Assembly: GCA_902780385.1 (NCBI GenBank)
Contig: CACZFF010000005.1
Location: 62,001-126,000 of the forward strand
Source of the DNA: an uncultured Lachnospiraceae bacterium
GTDB taxonomy: Bacteria; Bacillota; Clostridia; Lachnospirales; Lachnospiraceae
Direction: 5' to 3'
Length of the DNA stretch: 64,000 nucleotides
Positions 54,260 through 62,731 of the stretch are shown piece by piece; the stretch's first letter is position 1, and every line of letters starts with the position of its first letter. The position numbers and the translations under genes were made by a program. Below the pieces are notes generated by a model, which searched no databases, had not been told where the DNA came from, and saw only the letters and a program-made list of their open reading frames with translations.

Positions 54260-55438
54260 TTAGCAGAGCCCGGCAGTAAATCCGGCTATCCTGTCGACTG
54301 CAATCTTCAGATTCTCCAGTGAATTGGCGAAGGAAAGCCGGAAATGTCCTTCACCGTATGATCCGAAAGATGTGCCCCATGCAGCGGCAACGCCCGCCTC
54401 CCTCAGGAGTCTGGTACAGAATGTGTGGCTGTCCAGGCCAAAGGACTCTATATTCGGGAAGGCATAAAAAGCGCCGCCCGGTGTGGGGCAGGTGATTCCC
54501 TGGATCTCATTGAGGGCAGGTACCACCCAGTCCCGTCTTTCCCTAAATTCATCCCGCATCCTGCTCACGTCGTCCTGAGGTCCGGTTACAGCCGCAAGGG
54601 CGGCCCTCTGTGTAAAGGAAGCGGTACATGAATTGGAGTTGACCATCAGCATTTCGACTCCCTTTGCCAGTTCCGGATGCATGATCCCGTATCCGATCCG
54701 CCAGCCGGTCATGGCATAGGCCTTGGAAAAGCCGTCCAGGATTATAGTGCGATCTTTAAAACCAGGGACTGCAGCAATGGAAAAAGGCTTTTCCCCATAT
54801 ACCAGCCGGTCATAGATTTCGTCTGACAGGATCATAATATCAGGTCTGTCCCGCAGAACCGAGGCAAGTTCCTCGATATCTTTGCGCGTCATCAATCCTC
54901 CGGTGGGATTTCCCGGATTGTTGATGATCACCAGCTTTGTTTTGGGCGTGATACTTGCCCGGAAATGATCCAGATCAATCCGGAAATCATTTTTATCGAG
55001 AAGGGGAACAGGAACCGGGGTTCCGCCTGCAAACCGGATGCAGGACTCATAGATTGGAAAGCCCGGATTGGGATACAGGACCTCATCTCCAGATGATACC
55101 AGCATCAGCATTGTAAAAAACATGATCGGTTTGCCGCCCGGCACAATAATGATATTTTCAGGAGAAAGATCCAGACCTTTCCGCTCCCCTGCTTCCCGGG
55201 CAATCGCAGCCCGGACATCCGGATAGCCCGGAGCAGGACTGTATCCGGTATAACCGGCCTTCATAGCTTCATATGCCGCTTTGATGATGTGGTCCGGTGT
55301 GGCAAAGTCGGGCTGCCCGATCTCACAATGGATCACACTGCGCCCCTGCGCCTCCAGCGCATTGGCCTCCGCTAAAATCTGAAAGGCAGATTCTGCATGA
55401 AGTCTCTCCATACGTTCTGCAATAATATTCTCAAACAT
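54260..55438 (-). CDS. Class I PLP-dependent aminotransferase
   Basis: This 392-residue protein has the features of aspartate/aromatic-type aminotransferases: IGQPDFATPDHI, GYSPAPGYPDVRAAIA, NNPGNPTGG, the PLP lysine in LDGFSKAYAMTGWRIGYG at about residue 236, and the substrate arginine in GHFRLSFANSLENL. It moves an amino group between an amino acid and a 2-oxo acid; the exact pair is not clear. TGGAGG precedes the ATG. Confidence 0.93.
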   Translation of the reverse strand: MFENIIAERMERLHAESAFQILAEANALEAQGRSVIHCEIGQPDFATPDHIIKAAYEAMKAGYTGYSPAPGYPDVRAAIAREAGERKGLDLSPENIIIVPGGKPIMFFTMLMLVSSGDEVLYPNPGFPIYESCIRFAGGTPVPVPLLDKNDFRIDLDHFRASITPKTKLVIINNPGNPTGGLMTRKDIEELASVLRDRPDIMILSDEIYDRLVYGEKPFSIAAVPGFKDRTIILDGFSKAYAMTGWRIGYGIMHPELAKGVEMLMVNSNSCTASFTQRAALAAVTGPQDDVSRMRDEFRERRDWVVPALNEIQGITCPTPGGAFYAFPNIESFGLDSHTFCTRLLREAGVAAAWGTSFGSYGEGHFRLSFANSLENLKIAVDRIAGFTAGLC

Positions 55439-55698
55439 CTTCTACCTCCAGCTCAGTGTCAACTCAAAAAAAGCGGCATGTAACCAAACCTCCGCCGCAG
55501 CCGGTAAACCGGCAGGTTTTCTGATCCTGCAGTATCGTCTATGATTTTCCGATCACTCATTGATGAAACTTTAAACAATAAACACTGACATCAATAAATA
55601 ATCCGTAACACAGTCCTGTACGCTAAACAAACACCGGAACTGTAACCTCGGAAAGAAAAGGATTTAAAAATGACACTGCACAGATCATGGAAAGTGGA

Positions 55699-56205
55699 TC
55701 AAAAGCTAATCTCCAACTGACCCGAGTTATTGATCACATCGAGTGCCGTCTGGGCCCTGGCCAGTTCATCGGATACCCTGGTGAGATCATCAGCTGCCTT
55801 CTCGAGGTCATAGTTGGTATAGGTATACTCAATAATCTTGGTCGCCTGATATCCGTTTGAGACTCTTTCCTTGGGAAGGAAAGAAGCCATTTCCGTAAGC
55901 TTCCGTTTTCTCTCGCTCAGCTGGGGGATGTATACCAGCATCTCGTCAATTGTCATATCAAATTCCGGGATCAAGGTGTTGATATTGAAGCAGTTGATGG
56001 CATGCTTTACCTTCCGGATCTTCGCTTCGATCCGGCGCTGCTCCTCCTGTGTCTGCAGATAATCGTACACGGGCCTTGCAGACTCAAGATCTTCATCTAC
56101 CGCAGCTGTGAAGCGGTATCCTTTCTCTTCCTTGGCCCGCAATACTTTCAGATCTTCATTCAGCTTCCTTAATATTTTTGCAGCCTCTGCGCATGTATAA
56201 AACAT
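55699..56205 (-). CDS. Coiled-coil protein of unknown function (DIP1984-like?)
   Basis: This 168-residue soluble, charged protein is mostly helical: residues about 5-80 form a long coiled coil, then INTLIPEFDMTIDEMLVYIPQLSERKRKL, then a second helix. The middle resembles the DIP1984/septicolysin group, but the match is weak. A purine-rich GGAGGGGGGG tract precedes the start. There are no informative neighbours; the lipoprotein gene upstream is on the same strand. Confidence 0.6.
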   Translation of the reverse strand: MFYTCAEAAKILRKLNEDLKVLRAKEEKGYRFTAAVDEDLESARPVYDYLQTQEEQRRIEAKIRKVKHAINCFNINTLIPEFDMTIDEMLVYIPQLSERKRKLTEMASFLPKERVSNGYQATKIIEYTYTNYDLEKAADDLTRVSDELARAQTALDVINNSGQLEISF

Positions 56206-56296
56206 AGTTGCCCCCCCTCCTTTATGTTTGGCCCATTCAGTTATTGTCCTTCATATTTGGTCAAACCTGGGTTTTTCTTTTTGATCAAGCTGATAT

Positions 56297-57391
56297 TCAT
56301 TCCTCCTCGACAGGAAGCCACTCAAACACCATATCATTGCCGGTCTCGGACTGGTCTTCGTGCCATGTAAAGGTTCCATTTTCATTAAATATGATGGTTC
56401 CGGTACCATCCTCATACTCCGGCTCGTCACTCTCAACATCGCCTTCTTCATTATAAACGACATGAGACTTTGTGCAGCCGGTATACTCGATGGTCATTGT
56501 CTCCGGATCAAGCCGTCCTGCGATATCCCAGCGCGCCAGTTCTGAAGCACTGCCTGCCCATGTAATCGTGATCCATGCCTCATCATTTCCAAAGCATTCG
56601 ACCTGAGCATGCGCCCTGTCGCACTGATATTGGCCGACGAAATTCATCACCGGGTTCTGCCAGTCAGGATCCTCTTCAAATACAGCGACATAGTCTGCGC
56701 TTTCATCCAGAAGCACGGTAATCATTGCATCCTTTGAGAAATCTTCACCGTTTCTGGTCCACTTGACGAATACATTTCCTGCCTGCGGCCATGCGACAAA
56801 GGTATGGGTTGTGGGCTCCGCAAGATTGATCTGTGCAGACTGGGAAGGATACTCTGTGTCAATTTCGGGAGCCTCCTCACCCTCTGCATACTCGATATTA
56901 CCCTGGCCCTCTGTATTGATGGTCACGATAATGCTGGCATCCTCCATACCTTCCATAGGAGTAAAGTGATAAGTCTGGCCTCCATCAACAACAAGAAGAA
57001 TACCGTCCTCACCCTCTTCTGAAACAGTGACAGTAAGTTCATCCTGGCTGCCGGAAGGAAGCAGTGTACCTTGCAGGGTATTTCCCTCCGCCTTAAGCGT
57101 GCCGCCCCAGGAGTCTTCTTCGAAGTCTTCGCCAAGCATACATCCTACATACCAGCCGGGGTCATCGATGTCATCCATCCAGGTGATCGAGACCATATTA
57201 TCGCTTTCGTCTGAAAAATATCCATCACGGGTCCATCCTTCAGATTCGCCCTCCCCGGTATTCCCGGTTGCTGCTTCTGTACTTGCAATCTTTGCATCTG
57301 TTTTTTCATCCGTTTTCTTGCTGCCGCAGCCTGCCAGGGCAAAAATCAGCAGAATAGACAACAAAAAACATATCATCTTTTTCATCTTCAT
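56297..57391 (-). CDS. Lipoprotein of unknown function with internal repeat
   Basis: This 364-residue protein has a signal peptide ending in a lipobox FALAGCG (about residues 17-23), after AAAGGAG. A short Thr/Glu-rich spacer is followed by two similar beta-rich parts: about residues 50-135 (WTRDGYFSDESDNMVSITW) and about 255-360 (ITITWAGSASELARWDIAGR). Between them is an InlB-like beta-repeat segment (THTFVAWPQAGNVFVKWTRN). This suggests a surface-exposed binding protein. No named family was recognised for the duplicated part. Confidence 0.75.
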   Translation of the reverse strand: MKMKKMICFLLSILLIFALAGCGSKKTDEKTDAKIASTEAATGNTGEGESEGWTRDGYFSDESDNMVSITWMDDIDDPGWYVGCMLGEDFEEDSWGGTLKAEGNTLQGTLLPSGSQDELTVTVSEEGEDGILLVVDGGQTYHFTPMEGMEDASIIVTINTEGQGNIEYAEGEEAPEIDTEYPSQSAQINLAEPTTHTFVAWPQAGNVFVKWTRNGEDFSKDAMITVLLDESADYVAVFEEDPDWQNPVMNFVGQYQCDRAHAQVECFGNDEAWITITWAGSASELARWDIAGRLDPETMTIEYTGCTKSHVVYNEEGDVESDEPEYEDGTGTIIFNENGTFTWHEDQSETGNDMVFEWLPVEEE

Positions 57392-57471
57392 AACGTTTTC
57401 TCCTTTCTATGATGTGCCGCCCCGGAAAGAGCTGATGATCCGTCGCCCGGGGGCACTTCATCAGTTCTTTC

Positions 57472-57640
57472 GTTACAGTTCACGCCCCCTCTAAGGGCGT
57501 GAACATGTAACGCTGCGCGCGGCGATTCCAACAAAGCTTCGCATTGTCTGCGTTTTACGCGCGCCGCGCACCGTTCAACTCGGGTTTTGCGCAAAAAGCG
57601 CGCAAAACATCTCGCGTTTCAGGTGGGTCTGTACTGTAAC
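57472..57640 (+). mobile_element. 169-bp IS66-related MITE with exact target duplication
   Basis: It starts GTTACAGTTCACGCC and ends GGTGGGTCTGTACTGTAAC, matching the ends of the IS66-like element at 26.4-29.0 kb. GTTCTTTC lies directly outside both ends (57464-57471 and 57641-57648), an exact 8-bp target duplication. The inside has no gene but several stems, for example GTTCACGCC/GGGCGTGAAC and a TTTGCGC/GCGCAAA stem. It sits 80 bp upstream of a lipoprotein start and could affect its expression. Confidence 0.92.
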
Positions 57641-57777
57641 GTTCTTTCCGAGGTGACACATTAACTTTCTTTGTTTTTTATGGCGTCATTGTACAGTACA
57701 GAATATCATAGAACTGTCACAGAAATGATCACATGTATCTTTTATCAAAATCGCCGGAATCACAATCTCCTGAATTA

Positions 57778-57807
57778 CCGGAATCTCCCGGAATCACCCG
57801 GAATCTC
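57778..57807. repeat. Short 10-bp tandem repeat, three units
   Basis: CCGGAATCTC, CCGGAATCAC and CCGGAATCTC occur in a row just past the CLC gene stop. Related looser units occur at 57753-57777. Confidence 0.8.
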
Positions 57808-57818
57808 TGCCTTCGAAA

Positions 57819-59081
57819 TCACAATGTCCGTTTGTCGATATATGACAGGCGGAATTTGGAATAAATAATCTTCTGACTCGTATACAGGCCGTAATAGCCG
57901 GAGACGACATAGCTGATCACACAGGCGAGAAGGAAGTAGGCCGATCCCTCAAACCCGAACATCTCACAGCAGATGATAAAGGACGAGATTGGACTGTTGG
58001 TGACTCCGCAGAAGACTGCTCCCATACCGACTGCGGCGCTGAGCGCAGGTGAAAATCCGGACAGGGCGCCAAAGAGCCTTCCAAACGCTGCGCCGATAAA
58101 GAAGGACGGCACGATCTCACCGCCTTTATATCCGGCACAAATGGACAGGATGGTAAAGACCATCTTAAATAAAAAGGCCGTTTTCGCGCCTTCTCCGGCA
58201 ATAAAGGACATAATGTGACCGCTGCCTGCTCCGTTGTAGACCTGTCCGCGGGAAAGCCAGGTGTATATGAGCAAAACAGAGCCCAGGATCAGAGCGCGTA
58301 CATAACCGTTTTTCAGAAATTTTTCAGCAATGTGTTCTCCTGCCTGCAGGGTCGCACAGAAAATCCATGACAAAAAGCCGGAGAGCAGGGCAAGGATCAG
58401 CACGTTCACGCAGGACTTGATGCCGAGGGCAGGGATCTTTCCCAGTTCATAAAAGGGAGAAGTTCCGCCCATCTTCACAGCGACGCCATAGGCAACAAAC
58501 GAGGCGATCGTGCAGGGAAGCAGCGAGGAATAATGCATGATTCCCACGCTGACCACTTCCATGGGAAAAACCGCCGCCGCAAGCGGTGTCCCGAACATGG
58601 CGGAAAAGGCAGCAGACATGCCGGTCATGATCAATGTCTTCCGGTCCCTCTCCGAAAAACGAAAAGCAGATGCAATGTAGTGGCCGATCGATCCGCCCAG
58701 CTGAAGCGCGGCACCTTCCCGTCCGACAGAAGCTCCTGCCAGGTGGGAGATCGTCGTTGCGATAAAAATCAGCGGTGCCATACGAAGCGGAACTGTCTCT
58801 CCGCTCTGGATCGAGGAGATAATGAGGTTGGTGCCTCCCTCTGCGCCGCGTCCGGTCCGGCGGTAAAGAAACAGGATCAGCACAGCCCCGACAGGCAGCA
58901 GCAGCAAAATCTGCGGATGAGCCATCCTCAACTCTGTCACATAATCTATGCACTCATGAAAAAGTACTCCAATGACTCCGATCAAAAGTCCGCACAAAAT
59001 CGCGAAAACAATAAACTGGAAAGTGTGGATCGTTCTTTCAGTGTTGTGCTGTATTTTATGAACTGCTGTCTTTTTATCCAT
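57819..59081 (-). CDS. CLC-F type fluoride/proton antiporter
   Basis: This 420-residue membrane protein has the CLC fold and features of the fluoride-specific branch: the segment GGTNLIISSIQSGETVPLRMAPLIFI, gating glutamate in ASVGREGAALQLGGSIGHY (about residue 120), and GYKGGEIVPSFFIGAAFG in place of the chloride-type GIFAP motif. CLC-F proteins expel fluoride in exchange for protons. GGAG lies six bases before the ATG. No fluoride riboswitch was recognised upstream, so the substrate is inferred from sequence type only. Confidence 0.8.
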   Translation of the reverse strand: MDKKTAVHKIQHNTERTIHTFQFIVFAILCGLLIGVIGVLFHECIDYVTELRMAHPQILLLLPVGAVLILFLYRRTGRGAEGGTNLIISSIQSGETVPLRMAPLIFIATTISHLAGASVGREGAALQLGGSIGHYIASAFRFSERDRKTLIMTGMSAAFSAMFGTPLAAAVFPMEVVSVGIMHYSSLLPCTIASFVAYGVAVKMGGTSPFYELGKIPALGIKSCVNVLILALLSGFLSWIFCATLQAGEHIAEKFLKNGYVRALILGSVLLIYTWLSRGQVYNGAGSGHIMSFIAGEGAKTAFLFKMVFTILSICAGYKGGEIVPSFFIGAAFGRLFGALSGFSPALSAAVGMGAVFCGVTNSPISSFIICCEMFGFEGSAYFLLACVISYVVSGYYGLYTSQKIIYSKFRLSYIDKRTL

Positions 59082-59319
59082 GGTAATCTCCAGTCCGTAA
59101 GGTCCTGCACCATGGCTATACTCGATACCCGTTTTTCAAGCAAAGAATACTTGAAAACACTTTGGACCCGGTGCAGATGCGGCTTGTGACGCGCATTTTA
59201 TGTAAAATAGTATTTCTCAATTAATCTTTATCTAATGTAAATCTAATGTATAAAGATACAATATTATACCATAAGATTTTTGATCAATACAGTCTGTTAC
59301 ATTACACGGGCCGTGTCAT

Positions 59320-59369
59320 AAAAAAAGAGCCTGCTGCCTGGCTGAGAAACTCAGCCAAGCAGCAGGCCC
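59320..59369 (-). terminator. Intrinsic terminator of the antiporter gene
   Basis: On the minus strand GCCTGCTGC-type arms with an inner TGGCTGAG/CTCAGCCA stem are followed by a run of T (A on the plus strand at 59320-59326). Confidence 0.85.
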
Positions 59370-59381
59370 GTGATCAGGTCA

Positions 59382-60587
59382 TCAGACACTGGCATAATCA
59401 TTGAGAGCAACAGCCTGTTTTTCATCCGCTGCGTAGATCGATTTTAACAGAACAGGTGTCAGTATGGAACTGACAACGATCAGAAGGATGACAGCCGTGA
59501 AATATTTGCTGTCAATGATCCCGGTTTTGAGTCCTCTCTGAGCAACGATCAGGGCGACCTCGCCCCGGGTCATCATGCCGATCCCGATCTTGAGGCTGTC
59601 TGAATTGTCAAAACGCAGCAGCTTTGACACAAGACCGCAGCCGATCACTTTGCCCAGAAGTCCCACCACTACAAAGGCGGCGGAGAAAGCCAGGACGGTC
59701 ATATCGACTGTTCTCAGATTTGTCTGCAGACCCACACTTGCAAAAAAGACAGGACCGAAGATCATATAGGAACTGATGTCCATTTTTCTGTCAATGTAGG
59801 AGGAGTCCTCCAGGGAACTCAGGATGATTCCTGCCACATAGGCACCTGTGATGTCTGCAACGCCGAAATATCTGTCAGAAATATATGCCATGATGAAAGC
59901 CAAGCTCATTCCGATAATAGGGATCCTTCTGGTGTGAGGCCATCTGCGGTCCACGATCTTCATGACCCGGAATATGATCACTCCGACAACAACAGACAGG
60001 ACAAAAAACGTAATCGTCTTGATGCAGACTGCCCCGAGATTGGCGCTTGGATCCCGGAGTCCCAGTACTGCCGTGAGCACCACAATTCCGATCACATCAT
60101 CAATGATCGCGGCACTCATGATGGTAGTGCCGACTTCGGTGGAAACCTTTCCCAGTTCCTTCAGTACCTGGACAGTGATGCTGACAGATGTTGCTGTAAG
60201 AATCGTTCCGATAAAGACAGCCTGGATAAATCCGGCTGTTCCGGGAGCGGAGAATCCATAAAAGCCCATGTAAAGAAGGGTTCCAAGTACAAGCGGGATC
60301 GAAACGCCGGCGACCGCAATGACCGCTGCCTTCAGTCCTGATTTTTTCAGCTTGTCGATATCCGTTTCCAGGCCTGCGCTGAACATGAGCAGGATCACTC
60401 CGATCTCGGCCATGCCTGCCAGGAAGTCATTTTGTGAAACCAGATTCAACAATGACGGTCCTATCAAAAGTCCCGCTATAATCTCTCCGGCGACCTGCGG
60501 AGCCTTCAGATCACGCGCCAGCAGGCCGAATATTTTCGAGCTGATAATAATGATAGCCAGAGTTTTCAGAATTTCCAGAGTATCCAT
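59382..60587 (-). CDS. CPA2-type cation/proton antiporter
   Basis: This 401-residue protein has about twelve membrane segments, starting LEILKTLAIIIISSKIFGLLARDLKAPQVAGEIIAGLLIGPSLL in two parts typical of KefB/NhaS3-like antiporters. The ion-binding region is SAAIIDDVIGIVVL (Asp-Asp) at about residue 160, and late IGMMTRGEVALIVAQRG is conserved. It exchanges Na+ or K+ for protons. It lacks the C-terminal RCK domain of KefB/C. It diverges from a LysR-type gene that may control it. Confidence 0.92.
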   Translation of the reverse strand: MDTLEILKTLAIIIISSKIFGLLARDLKAPQVAGEIIAGLLIGPSLLNLVSQNDFLAGMAEIGVILLMFSAGLETDIDKLKKSGLKAAVIAVAGVSIPLVLGTLLYMGFYGFSAPGTAGFIQAVFIGTILTATSVSITVQVLKELGKVSTEVGTTIMSAAIIDDVIGIVVLTAVLGLRDPSANLGAVCIKTITFFVLSVVVGVIIFRVMKIVDRRWPHTRRIPIIGMSLAFIMAYISDRYFGVADITGAYVAGIILSSLEDSSYIDRKMDISSYMIFGPVFFASVGLQTNLRTVDMTVLAFSAAFVVVGLLGKVIGCGLVSKLLRFDNSDSLKIGIGMMTRGEVALIVAQRGLKTGIIDSKYFTAVILLIVVSSILTPVLLKSIYAADEKQAVALNDYASV

Positions 60588-60739
60588 CTCTATCCTTTCT
60601 CCACGTTTAATTTCCTTACAAAATAAATATCTTGACTTTTTCCTTACAACTGTGACATTATACTTCTTACTTTTTGATAATCAAAATAATATATTTTAAC
60701 CATATAAATAAGTAATTCGATATAAGAAAGGAAATAAAC

Positions 60740-61609
60740 ATGACTCTGCGTCATATGATCATCTTCCGGACCGTCTGCGAGTCAGATTGCAATTCTACCA
60801 GGGCAGCCAATCGCCTGCACATGACACAGCCAGCTATCAGTCTTGCCATCAAAGAACTGGAGCAGTATTACGGTGTGCGCCTGTTCGACCGCATCGGCCG
60901 GCGTCTGAAGATCACGGATTCCGGAAAACTGTTTCTGCAATATGCCATCCATATCACCGACCTTTTTGAAGATATGGAAACAGGCCTGCGCGACTGGGAT
61001 TCCAAAGGCATCCTGCGCGTCGGCGCCAGTATTACCATCGGCTCACAGTTCCTGCCCGGGTATGTAAAAGCCTACGCGGAGATCTGCCCCGGGATCGATG
61101 TACGGGTCGTTGTGGAGCAATCTGACAGTCTGGAGCATAAGATCCTGACCAACGACCTGGACTTCGCCCTGATCGAAGGCATCCCCCGCGATCCCAGAAT
61201 CATTGCAGAAGCATACATGCAGGATCAACTCTGCGTTCTGTGCTCCGCAGACAAGGGCTGGAAAGATGGACAAACCATCTCACGCGACGAATTCAAAAAA
61301 CAGCGCTTCCTGCTCCGCGAAAAAGGAAGCGGCACCAGAGATGTCTTTGACCATGTCACCGCTCAGGCCGGAATCCACATCATCCCTGCATGGGAAGCCA
61401 TGAGTACCAGCACCCTGATCAATGCAACGATAACCGGATTGGGAATTGCGGTCCTGCCCCGCCGCATGATCCAGCCTGCACTAGACAGCGGTCAGATCAT
61501 AACCGTGAACGTCGAAGGTCTGGATTTCAGGCGCAACTTTTATATCATCCATCACAAAGACAAATTCCTGATGCCGTCGGCCAGGAAATTCATTTCCTTA
61601 TGCAAATGA
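60740..61609 (+). CDS. LysR family transcriptional regulator
   Basis: This 289-residue protein has an N-terminal winged helix-turn-helix (about residues 1-60, NSTRAANRLHMTQPAISLAIKELEQYYGVRLFDR). A linker helix and a periplasmic-binding-like effector domain follow (about 90-289, LRVGASITIGSQFLPGYVKAYAE). LysR proteins usually control a divergent gene, here the antiporter, across a 152-bp shared region. AAAGGAAATAAAC precedes the ATG. The stop codon falls inside a GGGACGGT repeat. Confidence 0.95.
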   Translation: MTLRHMIIFRTVCESDCNSTRAANRLHMTQPAISLAIKELEQYYGVRLFDRIGRRLKITDSGKLFLQYAIHITDLFEDMETGLRDWDSKGILRVGASITIGSQFLPGYVKAYAEICPGIDVRVVVEQSDSLEHKILTNDLDFALIEGIPRDPRIIAEAYMQDQLCVLCSADKGWKDGQTISRDEFKKQRFLLREKGSGTRDVFDHVTAQAGIHIIPAWEAMSTSTLINATITGLGIAVLPRRMIQPALDSGQIITVNVEGLDFRRNFYIIHHKDKFLMPSARKFISLCK

Positions 61610-61680
61610 GTCACGAGGGACGGTTCTGACTGACTCACTTTATTCTCTGAGTCAAGAGGGACGGTTCTGACTGACTCACT
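61608..61680 (+). repeat. Two direct 32-bp GGGACGGT-family repeats
   Basis: 61608-61639 and 61649-61680 differ at one base. Each begins GAGTCA, holds GAGGGACGGTTCTGAC and ends TGACTCACT, so the GAGTCA/TGACTC ends are inverted. The first overlaps the LysR stop codon. Confidence 0.85.
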
Positions 61681-61721
61681 CCTGCTCCGGCTAAAAATGC
61701 GTCGACAGGAACAGTTATTTC

Positions 61722-62657
61722 TCACTCCAATTCTATCTCCTCTCCATCCTCTATGACCAACAGATCCGGTACATCAAACTGTTCTGCCCGGCTTCTGTCA
61801 AACAGTGCCCCGCTGTCAGCTGCGGCCATATGGTAGGGGATATTGTGCTTTGCTCCGACCAGCTTTGCGCACTGCGCGGCTTCCTCAAGATCCATGTTGT
61901 AAATACCGTCGCAGCAGAAAAAGGCGTAATCAATTTCCTTCTCTGCCAGTGAGGACATCTGCTGTGTCGTCGAGGTGTCCCCGGTGACATAGACGGAGGT
62001 GCCGTCCGCCAGGGTCACTATATATCCCACACATTCATCCAGACTGTGATACTGGTTATTGCCGGCTTCTACTGCCTCCACAGAGGCAAAGTCCAGATCA
62101 AAAGTCTGATAGGCACCGTCCGAAAGGGCTTCCTGCCAGGTGATGATCCTGCAGTCAGGATTCCTGTCAGCGACTTTGTCCAAATCGTAGTGGTCATAAT
62201 GCCCGTGGGTCACCAGAATGAGATCCGCGGCAGGCTCGTATCCCTCCTGACCCGCGAAAGGATCAATATAGATGACCTTTCCTTCAGGCGTTGTGATCCT
62301 AAGGCTGGCATGCCCCATGTACAGGAGACGTCCCTTTGCATCTGTCTCATCGGGAACCGCATCTTCTGCAGTTGTGCCGGATTCCGATGCCGTTCCTGCA
62401 GACGTCATTTGTGTGCTCTCACTGCTTCCATCTTCGGAAACAGTCATCTGTCCGCTTTTCTTTTCTTCTGCTTCTGCAGATGCCGCCTGTGTGTTTTCAC
62501 TTTCGTCTGCTTCAGCAGAAGCTGTCTGTACACTTTCACTGCCCTCTGTTTCTGCAGCTTCCGTCGGTGCACTTTCACTGCTGTCTGCTTTCCCTCCGCA
62601 GGATATCAGCATTGCCATCAGGCAGAACACTGCAAAAAGGCATGCAATCTTTTTCAT
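61722..62657 (-). CDS. Metallo-beta-lactamase-fold lipoprotein (UlaG-like)
   Basis: This 311-residue protein has a signal peptide with lipobox AMLISCG (about residues 15-21). A low-complexity Ser/Glu/Ala/Thr stretch with repeated ESxxTQxASAEA units follows (about 25-95), then an MBL-fold hydrolase. The metal motif THGHYDHYDLD is at about residue 150, with a second metal site in VYVTGDTSTT and a late NIPYHMAA histidine. UlaG-like members hydrolyse lactones or phosphodiesters. A surface-anchored form is less common. Substrate unknown. Confidence 0.87.
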   Translation of the reverse strand: MKKIACLFAVFCLMAMLISCGGKADSSESAPTEAAETEGSESVQTASAEADESENTQAASAEAEEKKSGQMTVSEDGSSESTQMTSAGTASESGTTAEDAVPDETDAKGRLLYMGHASLRITTPEGKVIYIDPFAGQEGYEPAADLILVTHGHYDHYDLDKVADRNPDCRIITWQEALSDGAYQTFDLDFASVEAVEAGNNQYHSLDECVGYIVTLADGTSVYVTGDTSTTQQMSSLAEKEIDYAFFCCDGIYNMDLEEAAQCAKLVGAKHNIPYHMAAADSGALFDRSRAEQFDVPDLLVIEDGEEIELE

Positions 62658-62731
62658 CTCTTAAACCATTTCCTTTCTTCTATATTCACACACTGCGAAT
62701 CCACAAGCATCAAATGGGCTTTTCTGCGCGA

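Noticed and set aside
55633-55643. GGAACTGTAAC as another IS66 end remnant
   Set aside because: Only about 10 bp match, too short to separate from chance.
59082-59319. Fluoride riboswitch upstream of the CLC-type gene
   Set aside because: No crcB-motif core could be recognised in the minus-strand leader.
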